From assembly GCF_914767665.1 (NCBI RefSeq), contig NC_059501.1, positions 56,606,798-56,670,797 of the forward strand: a stretch of 64,000 bases of DNA, read 5' to 3'. Shown here one piece after another: positions 55,930-64,000 of this stretch. Both the position numbers and the translations under genes were made by a program. Under the pieces are notes generated by a model. That model did no database searches. It saw only the letters and a program-made list of their open reading frames with translations, and had not been told where the DNA came from. The stretch's first letter is position 1. Every line of letters begins with the position of its first letter. This DNA is from Harmonia axyridis (lineage: Eukaryota; Arthropoda; Insecta; Coleoptera; Coccinellidae).

Positions 55930-57780
55930 GCATTGATTTTACATATCATTTATTTATCCTATGGCAGTAAGTTATCCCATCACACATTCCCTTGGCATCA
56001 TAGTCCATTAAATTACTGATGAAAATAAAAAGATATCATCTTCCAAATCACTAGGATCAATTTGACATGAAAATTCCTTTTTTCCTTCTTAAACTTCCAT
56101 TGAAACATTTTTGTCTTCATAAAACGAATGGAGATTTTAGAAGTGATTCCTCCTTGGAAATATACTTTCTACTAGATCAGACCATTTTTCTTTTATATCT
56201 TTTCATTTTTGTAGAGGAATTAGGTATCCGTTTTTTATACTTCTGAAATGAGTAGAATGAGATTAGATAAACGTAACACAATTAAAACTCACCTCTACAA
56301 ATCTTTGGGTTAAATAAAGTTCTCTCATGACCATTATTCCACATGTTTCACACAAAATGAGCACTGCATATTTTATGGAATACTTCAGGTCGCCATTTCT
56401 CTCAAAGTATGATCAGCACTACAATAAGTTTTAGATGAGAGACATTTGCTATCATTTCTCGAATATTCTTATCAAACTCTTCTCACACTAATAATCCATA
56501 TCACCATATCTTTCCTTCTTTCTCGAGCTACTTTTTCTTATTGTAATATGAATTACATAGCAATGAATTTGTGAATTTCTTGCAGTAAATAATTAATAAT
56601 ATTAAAGTCCATACCTTCAGAATTTTTCCGTATTTTTCAATATTGAAAACAAAATCAACTCTAAACTTCTAAGTATAGTTAAAAAAAGCATAAATTTCTA
56701 ACGCCTCTTCAGGAGGCAAGATTAAAAGTGTATATTATGAATATTGATTATGTTTTACTAATGATTTCATTTCATTTAGCCACGAAGGGCGGCACATGCA
56801 TATATCAAAGAACTGACATAACAGCTGAAGCTCAGGAAGCTCTGTACCGTTCGTTTATTTCGGATAAATCTTGATTATTTGTAAAATATGTGGTCACGTG
56901 ACTAAAATATCCGTCCGCTCTCGGATGCTATTGCCGAACTCGCTATATATCGGGTGTCCCAAACTCGATGGCCTATTAGACGTTTCTGGAAAACTAATCA
57001 TAATTTTGAGCTGAAAATTTGCATATTGGGGTTTGAGACAATGATCTTTCTCCCTAAAATATTTTCAGATCTCTACAACTTCCGGTTATACCGGAAACAG
57101 ACTACTACTTCCTTATTTCAAATGGCACACCCAGTATATTATTGCATCATTAGATAGCTTTTTTGATGGCAATTTCGGCAATATGCCATACCTTGGGTAA
57201 AAATTCAACGGTTCATGAGTTATTGGGATTCTTATGGAAAAAAAGGTGGCGATGAGGACTCACATTTTTCTGAATATTTCAGCAGAAAAAGCCTTTTTCG
57301 AACAAAATTTGTTTCGTTTCGTTTACGCAAATACGTAGTAGTATAAGACTGTTTTCGGCTTGGACCAAAAATGTACAGGGTGTTTATAAGAGGATCATGA
57401 ACTTAGATAACTCAAATTCATCAAAACTCAAGATTTTCAAATTAGAACCTATATTTTTTATTATTTCAGTCGATTCTACGTACAAAAATAGTGGGGGTTA
57501 CTTAAGCAAACCCTATACCTAAAATGAATACTTCAAGAGTTATCGGGGAAGAACTTCAAATGAGGAAAAACCGCTATTTATAACTGTGGGAATAACTGTC
57601 TGTTACTTCCGTAAAACACAGAAAGAAAATAAAATTCGATGTTTGGATAACTAAATTTTATATTTCATGAATTTTAATTAATTTTTCGTTGGTATTGTTG
57701 AGAAATCCATAAACCAATACAATTTTCAATTAGGAATAATTCATTACAATTCTTGATATGTCAAATTTAGTTATGGAAAC
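55930..57780. other. No gene; dispersed-repeat motifs near 56945-57140 and 57370
   Basis: Sequence at 56950-57140 begins CGGGTGTCCCAAACTC and ends CACACCCAGTATAT, typical of the ends of insect MITEs. A TACAGGGTGTTTATAAGAGG motif occurs at about 57373. No coding frame of interest was found. Confidence 0.4.
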
Positions 57781-57788
57781 ATCGAATT

Positions 57789-58538
57789 TTAGTTTCTTCT
57801 CGAAGGTTTAGATCTTTTCATGATTTTCCATCTGGGTCTCACACTGGCGACTACGGGATTATGATCGGAGCCAATATCGGCCCCTGGATAGGTTCTGGCA
57901 TCGACAACTGCGTTGTGGTATCTTTTGTTCACCATAATAAAGTCTATCTGTTTGCGTACCACCTTGACACTAGTATGCTGGGGCGATGTCCATGTATAAA
58001 GTCTGCGAGGATGATGTCCGAACCAGGTATTCGTCACCACCATGTTATTTTGCTGGCAAAATTCGACGAGTCTGTCACCCCTGTCATTTCTATTTCCCAA
58101 ACCATAATCTCCAACCAAATCGAACACTCGGCCCTGGCCAATCTTGGCATTAAAATCTCCAATAATTTTCATCTGATAATGCCATAGTGATAATTCAAGG
58201 GAAATATAATGGAGTAGTTTCCCGTTGCTTTCCCCATCGCTGTACAATCGCCTTTTTGTGGATGCCACTCTGCCGATTGTTATCTGATACACAACCATTT
58301 CTGACTGCTTGTGGTCAGTTCTGAGAGTCAGCCAGCTGCCGCCACTCAGTGCTAGTTTTGGTCCACCCCGAGTATTTAATTTCCTCGGTACCACCCATAT
58401 CTGGGAGGCGCCCGATGGAGGACTAGCAACCCCGCACGGGCACGGGGGAATGAAATGGGCCTCACATTCTGAATAAATCCCAAAAATCAGGTAAATGCAG
58501 AATGTAAACAAAAAGCCGCCATATTTAGGCTCAACCAA
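57789..58538 (-). pseudogene. RTE-type endonuclease fragment
   Basis: The minus-strand frame of 249 codons has an N-terminal part without similarity, then the C-terminal half of an AP-type endonuclease: IIGDFNAKIG, NRNDRGDRLVEFC, NTWFGHHPRRLYTWTSP, KQIDFIMVNKRYHNAV and GADIGSDHNPVVASV. The GDFN and SDH catalytic motifs are kept. The N-terminal endonuclease strands and the RT are missing. Database entries often call such proteins craniofacial development protein 2-like. The N-terminal third overlaps the inverted repeat at 58503-58616. Confidence 0.75.
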
Positions 58539-59308
58539 TCAAAAACGAGACTAGGCTTGTCGCCACTGTGGTTATAAAGTCACTGGAGAATCCTATCATC
58601 GAGACAGAATAGAGATTAGACGCTATGAGAATGAGCTGTTATCGTGCTAGAAAAAAAACGTGTCTAGTAGGCGGCGCTAATTCTATATTTAAAAAAAAAT
58701 TATATTTATATTAGAAAAATTTTAAAATTCGACTTTATGTATAGATAAGACAAGGGATTAATAAAAAAAATTCATTCAATATCCTATTGCACAAGGTATC
58801 AAGGGAGATGTTGAAACCAACAGAGGAAACATAATCTTTTAATGTTTCCTCTGTGTTCATGCAGATATTGATGACATCTCCGGAAGGATATTGCAGACCC
58901 TTTTTTATTTTTCAAATCAATGAAGGAATATAAAAATAAACCGTGTTCATCACTTTTTAAACAGTCTAAGCATTGTTCACAAACAATTTTTTGTTTCAAA
59001 TAATATACATATCCTGCCATATAAATTATAATATATTTAGAGTATGGTAAAGATGGATATGCAGATACAACAAATTGTGAATACGGTTCTGTTCACTACT
59101 CATGCTTAACTATGAAATGTTATTCGTCAAAAGTCGACTGAGATCTACATCCAAAATGGCGGAGTGGTACCACTTTAAGTCACGTGATGTCGTCTCCCCT
59201 CTATTCTATCTCGATTAATCCTGTACAGTGACTTAATAAACCACAGTGGAGTCAAGCGTGGTCTCGTTTTTGATTGGCTGAGCCTTAATATGGCAGTTTT
59301 TGTTTAAA
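58503..59308. repeat. ~110-bp inverted repeats around a 580-bp spacer
   Basis: 58503-58616 and 59200-59308 are inverted copies, sharing TCTCGTTTTTGATTGG and AACCACAGTGG. A third, partial copy in the first orientation lies at about 59495-59580. They may be the ends of a non-autonomous DNA element. The spacer holds only a 73-codon frame with no known relatives. Confidence 0.65.
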
Positions 59309-59589
59309 TTCTCCATTTACCTGATTTGTGCGATTTATGTGTATTTAAGTGTAAGGCCCATTTTATTAAGTTAGTGTAGTATTCTTCACTTGACTAAATT
59401 TGTTCTATATACAATCAAATACTATCAGGCCCAATAATTTTGATGTATGTCAGTTCAGTTCAGTCACTTGTATTCTTAAGTTCTATGTCCCCATTCGCCA
59501 TTTTTAGGCTCAATTTGAACGAATTGTCACCACTATGTTTAATTAAGTCACGATAGAATCCTATACAGTGACTTAATAACCCTCACGTG

Positions 59590-61270
59590 CAGGGCCCCCG
59601 CAAGGGTCATCAACGCCCGCGTGCCGAAAATATTTTGGCGCCCCTTAAGGGGGGGAAGTGGAGAAAAACGTCGCAGGATAATCGGCAAAAAATGTTTCAG
59701 TTTTTGTTAGGAATTTATTTGTAGAAGGGTTAAAAAAACTATCAGCAACCTTTATTGAATGCCTTAAGAACTTTATGCTGTCAGTTGTTGCATAATACAT
59801 TTTTTAAATGTTTCATTATTTTATTCAAGCATTCGATCAAAACCGCATTTTATTTTAATTTTGTAATGAAACTGCAGAGTTTTCAAAACCTGAGCTTTAT
59901 TCTTCTTTAAATTATTCATAATATTTTATTAAAATATTAATATTATTATTAATAATTATTAAATATTATTCCATACTCCCAGCCATCTTCTCCCTTTGTT
60001 GAAGTCTAGCTTTTTTTTGCTCTCGAAATTTTGCATCAGAAGGTCGTTTTCTCTTGTATGGCTCCTAGAATTTAAGAAAAACTTGATCCAAAAGTGGTAA
60101 GGACATTCACCCATGATTTACTTTGCGCCATCCCTTTGAGAATAACCCGTATGTTTTCATTTTTATGAATTTAAACCTTAAATCCGAGCCTTTAAACCTA
60201 AACGGAGTTAATATTAATAATAATAATAATAAGTTAAGACCGATCTAAAGCACATACCCTGTTCCTATTATAATAATTAATTTTTGGCAAAGGTGAAATA
60301 TAATTTTTTTTGAAATTTAAACGGCTACGAACATCAAATAAATAATACAGATCCAGGGTGCATATTAAAAAAAAATTAAGTATAATATGATGGTGGCCCC
60401 AGGTAACAAATTCAAAATATCAAAGTCGATTCTATTTTTTCACGATTACAAACAATACTTCCCTATTTGAAGCAAATAAAAATAATATTATAGTATCTAT
60501 ATAGGTATGGGCTAATTTAGGATGTGCACCATTTTAAACAGAAAAAAAAAATATCGAATTTTATAGACTAATAGAAATGCTAATACTGTATGTGGATAAG
60601 TACTTATCATTTCATAAAATTTAATTTAATCACAACAAGAAACAGTAAAACAAACCACAATTAAACAAAATACAAATCTTTCCAATTATCTGAGTATTTT
60701 AATTTTTTGCGTCTTGACCTCAACCCATAAACGTTTCGAGATAAAATAACTATTATTTGGATAAGTTTCTGCTGTTAAAGCATAGCAAGCAGATTTTGGT
60801 AGTTTCAGAAATTCTCTGTAACATGTAGTATTTTTCCTACAGATGGTGGCGAAAGTTTCAGTAATTCCCCTGGCTAAAAGCTATCGCTTCGGTATTTATG
60901 ATTGTTTATGTGTACCATATGCGTTTTAGTGAAGATCGAAGAAATGGTGCCCGCCGTCCAGTGCAAGGTGGTCCATAAAGAAATCCCGTACCGACAAAGG
61001 GATGATTATTTATGATTTGTTTACTCGAAAAGAATCGTATAATTGCAATCTGTGGCCGAGGTTATTTTATAGGGATTGTGACGTTCGGGAAATTGTTTGG
61101 ATGTGTATAAGTCTTTGCACGTTTAAAATTGTTGAAAAAATAAAAAAAAAACTTTTTCAAAAATCTTTGGTCTTTCGGATTTTCATGCGGTCTATAAGAG
61201 ATTTTGGCGCCCCTTAAGAGTGGCGCCCGCGTGCGGTGCACGCGTTGAACGCGCGGTTGCGGGGGCCCTG
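59590..61270. mobile_element. Non-autonomous hAT transposon, 1681 bp
   Basis: The ends are CAGGGCCCCCGCAA and its near-exact inverse GTTGCGGGGGCCCTG. A perfect 8-bp target duplication, CTCACGTG, lies at 59582-59589 and 61271-61278. Subterminal GGCGCCCCTTAAG motifs occur near both ends in opposite orientation. The interior is AT-rich and has no transposase. It inserted into the third copy of the repeat seen at 58503. Confidence 0.9.
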
Positions 61271-61278
61271 CTCACGTG

Positions 61279-61759
61279 GCTTATACTCGCAGAGCTTTGC
61301 ATACTATCAAAGAGAGAGATGTGTTGTGAAGGATGGATGGCAAAACATGCGAATTTACTATGGGATTAACGCATTTTTAATTTTTTGGAGAAATATTAAT
61401 TTTTTTGCATAAGTTGATTATTCAAATAGCTAATTTTTTTAATGAAAAATATTGAGTTATTCGCGGATGAGAATAGTATTGAAAATGTTAAATGAATCAA
61501 ATTTGAGAACTGCATGGTACAGATTTTCATGTAACTAAAATTTCTTTCAGAAAAAGGTGAATTTCATTGAGTGCTTTCTGAAAGAATAGTAAGTTACGTA
61601 ACAAGTCCGGAGAATAGGTTTTTTTTGGACGAATAGACAAAATTCCAGAACGAGCGTAAGCGAGTACTGGAAGTCTGTGAGTCAAAAAAAAACATTTTAG
61701 GGCATGTTGCGTACAATATTTTTTCGGCAACCGTGTAGAATAACAAATCAATGAGACGA
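61279..61759. other. Gene-free stretch
   Basis: Nothing was recognised between the hAT element and the second copy of the mobile repeat. Confidence 0.45.
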
Positions 61760-62458
61760 CCCAGCAAACCATGTTGTTATATGCGCCTTCCCGTTACATA
61801 ACATCCCTAAGAAATGAGGTATATACCTGATACATCTCAAAACTAATGTATCTGATACATAACATTTCATATATCCATGAAATTATTTGACTTATTCATA
61901 TATCATATATGTAACATTGTTATATTACTGAAGTTACGTATATGATACATCTTCCAGCATCCCTAAAAACAATATTACTCTGATATCTACTAGTGTGTAA
62001 TATAGTTACATATCATATATGTAACATTCGCAATATATATTTTACATTGCTAATATTATGTAAAAGCTATGTAAATATAGCATATTCATGATATATTACT
62101 CAGATCTATACAAGTACTCTTATAATACATAACCTTTATTAAAGTTGAACTGTTTAGAGATTTTTGCCAGGACTAGTGCAGTGAAAAGTGATATGCATTT
62201 TCTAACTTTTGATTGTTAGTTAGAAGTGATGAACTATAATAATAATAATATTCAATATTCTTTGATTTTTCATCAATTCCGGATTACTTTCATCGTGGAA
62301 ATATGTGAGATAAGAAGTGAAAAACTGTAATAATAATATTCAACATTCGATGATTTTTCACCAATTCCAGATTAGTTTCATAGTGAAAATATGTGAGGTA
62401 AGTGAATATAAGTATACTTCGACAACGTAACTACATTTAGATATATAAATGCTGTTGT

Positions 62459-62710
62459 ATGTGCCTTTCATTTTGCTTTTGTACTTGCATGCCTGTTAAT
62501 AGCATAGGTATATTTGCTGCATGTTTTTATGGATCGTTAATGGAATGTGTGCATGGTTTCTGTCTTCTTCATTCAAATTATATGCATTTTGATATTTTTC
62601 CTTTTTATGGTAATTTGCATTTGGGTGTATATAGTTCTGAAGTAATACCACAATTGTTTTATCATCTAAATAAGAAGTATCTGAATAGTGCGCTAGTTTT
62701 TACTACTTAG
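62459..62710 (+). CDS. Conserved 83-residue frame in the mobile repeat, copy 2
   Basis: Same length as the frame at 24880-25131, with two residue changes (Cys to Tyr in the FCGSL stretch and Val to Ile before PQLF). The later conserved stretches lie at about 62936-62985 and 63095-63200, the second ending in the same stop as copy 1. Preservation of three separate frames in two diverged copies argues for some coding use, but no family is recognised. Confidence 0.35.
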   Translation: MCLSFCFCTCMPVNSIGIFAACFYGSLMECVHGFCLLHSNYMHFDIFPFYGNLHLGVYSSEVIPQLFYHLNKKYLNSALVFTT

Positions 62711-63448
62711 ACTATTTTTCTGCTATATTTTATTTATGTTTGTGATGTATATACCTATGTTATTCTCTGCTATTCGTGAAATTAAAACATCTAGATTTCA
62801 TATATGCACAATACACTTTTCTTCCATCATTATTAATGACCAATGTCAGATCACATAAGGATGCTTTTTGAGAAATATATTCTGATAAGTTCAATCAAAT
62901 GTTTTAGTATGATATAAATAATTTTGCTGTTTCAGAGTGAGGAATCCCCTCCTGAAGTTTACTCATGTATTCAAAACTTTCCTAACTTTATATTATGTAA
63001 GAAATTTGTTATTTATCCAATCAGGAAACCTCGTTACTGAGAATTTTAATTGTAAATACCATTTTTTAATAACATTCCAATATGTTTAGGTTTTGCATCT
63101 CAATCTTTTATCCAATGTGCAGACTTTGAGAAGATAGATATGAGCCGAGGTGATAAGGCTGGCCACATTGAGGATCAAGAGACAAAAATAAGTTTTGGTT
63201 GATGTAGGTACTTTGATTACATTAAAAATTTTCAATAATTCTATGATCTTTCATTTAACAAACACCCAATTGTTAAATTATCAAATCCTGTTTTACTATT
63301 CATAAATTATTTGTAATATTTCAAATGTGGTGCATACCAAACGTAGGAATCTGGTTTTTGTTGAATTTTCTAGGTTCAAAATAATAATATTGTTGACTAA
63401 AAAATATCATTCTAGCAAAAAAATGAAAGATGGAGTTTAAATATATAT

Positions 63449-63566
63449 TTGATTGATTCGGTCTTCACTTGATGGAAATTCATTTTAAATAAATAATAAT
63501 ACAATGCTGATTTCCACAAAATTTTGTGGAAATCAGCATTGTATTATTATTTGTTTAAATATATAT
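63449..63566. repeat. ~118-bp insertion with a 62-bp perfect palindrome
   Basis: Present in copy 2 but absent from copy 1. TTTAAATATATAT is found on both sides of the inserted part. Its core, 63491-63552, is a perfect palindrome centred on CAAAA|TTTTG. It looks like a small MITE or a replication-slippage product younger than the split of the two copies. Confidence 0.75.
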
Positions 63567-64000
63567 TTTTGGAATGCACCTTAATTCATAAGTATCTCTT
63601 TTCATGTAATTTATAAGTGATATATCTCTTATTAATTGATGTTGGCTAGATACCAGCAGTTTTAGTTTCAATTGGTATTGTGTATCATTTGTTATATTTT
63701 TGTTTGGAAGGTATTGAAAAAAATTCCAACAAATTCACTAAAACATAATTTGTGTGGTGTCGGCATATTTAGATTTTTTATATGTAGTTTGATTAGTTTT
63801 TCCTCCAGAAAGAATTGTACAGGTATGTATTGTTTTTGAATCGCATAGAGAATTTACTTCTGAGTACCTATATGTAATATAAACATTCAGATAACTATTA
63901 CATTTTTCTTATGTCTCTTGTTTGTAGCAGATATATTTCTTTTGGTTATATCACATAGAACGGATAAATTTTTTTATATTGCATGGTGAACTTTTTACTG

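Larger units (their letters stand above)
61760..63981 (+). mobile_element. Unclassified mobile repeat, copy 2 (plus orientation)
   Basis: This is the reverse complement of 23761-25834 at high identity. It starts at CCCAGCAAACC and loses similarity at 63981, so copy 2 lacks the 90-bp tandem repeats or they lie elsewhere. It differs from copy 1 by an insertion of about 118 bp at 63449-63566 and small changes. ATGTTACATAT-type palindromic motifs are dense in the first 350 bp. Confidence 0.7.

Noticed and set aside
57789..58538. Possible host gene (craniofacial development protein 2-like)
   Set aside because: The recognisable part is the endonuclease of an RTE-type retroposon, truncated and fused to unrelated repeat sequence.

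Overview
The window is AT-rich eukaryotic DNA, most likely from an insect. Evidence: two spliced host genes with GT..AG introns, an env-bearing errantivirus-like retroelement, a copia-type element with the typical half-tRNA primer site, mariner, hAT and Tigger-like DNA transposons, jockey-, RTE- and R4/Dong-like retroposons, and long (TA)n tracts. No rRNA, tRNA, bacterial operon or CRISPR array was seen. I cannot fix the species.

Host genes: only two are recognised with confidence. On the minus strand at 39.9-41.5 kb is a DNAJC1/ERdj1-type gene (signal peptide, J domain with HPD, one membrane segment, two SANT domains; the last exon was not found). Divergent from it on the plus strand at 43.7-45.7 kb is a complete four-exon exosome subunit gene of the RNase PH family (EXOSC5/Rrp46). 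An orphan 152-codon frame at 21.8 kb and a few GC-richer unique blocks (3.0, 6.5, 9.6 and 13.7 kb) may be host sequence of unknown role.

Layout of the rest. 0.7-2.8 kb: TIR transposon split by a hAT element with a perfect 8-bp target duplication. 5.3-6.3 kb: foldback element. 7.5-12.4 kb: mariner, jockey-like tail and a decayed jockey-like element. 12.7-17.4 kb: hAT-like MITEs and a copia gag-protease remnant (minus strand) broken by a MITE and by an inverted-repeat element. 17.6-19.3 kb: decayed repeat-family gene. 23.1-25.8 kb and 61.8-64.0 kb: two inverted copies of one ~2.1-kb repeat with conserved short frames. 26.9-39.1 kb: a four-level nest (foldback element > Dong-like retroposon > env-bearing LTR element > Tigger-like transposon). 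46-52 kb: a (TA)n-rich zone holding three 3' fragments of Dong-like retroposons, a mariner-type element with ~465-bp inverted ends, and a 210-bp perfect palindrome. 52.1-55.5 kb: a broken second gypsy element. 57.8-58.5 kb: RTE endonuclease fragment. 59.6-61.3 kb: a second hAT element with a perfect target duplication.

Most notable: the LTR element at 29.3-38.6 kb has two LTRs that look identical, an open pol and an open env. Between RNase H and integrase its pol carries a segment that reads as an OARD1/TARG1-type macrodomain, an ADP-ribose-protein hydrolase fold, with both residues matching the family's catalytic Lys and Asp retained. This suggests a retroelement that can reverse ADP-ribosylation. 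Its gag is interrupted by a Tigger-like transposon that kept its DNA-binding domains but lost its catalytic core.
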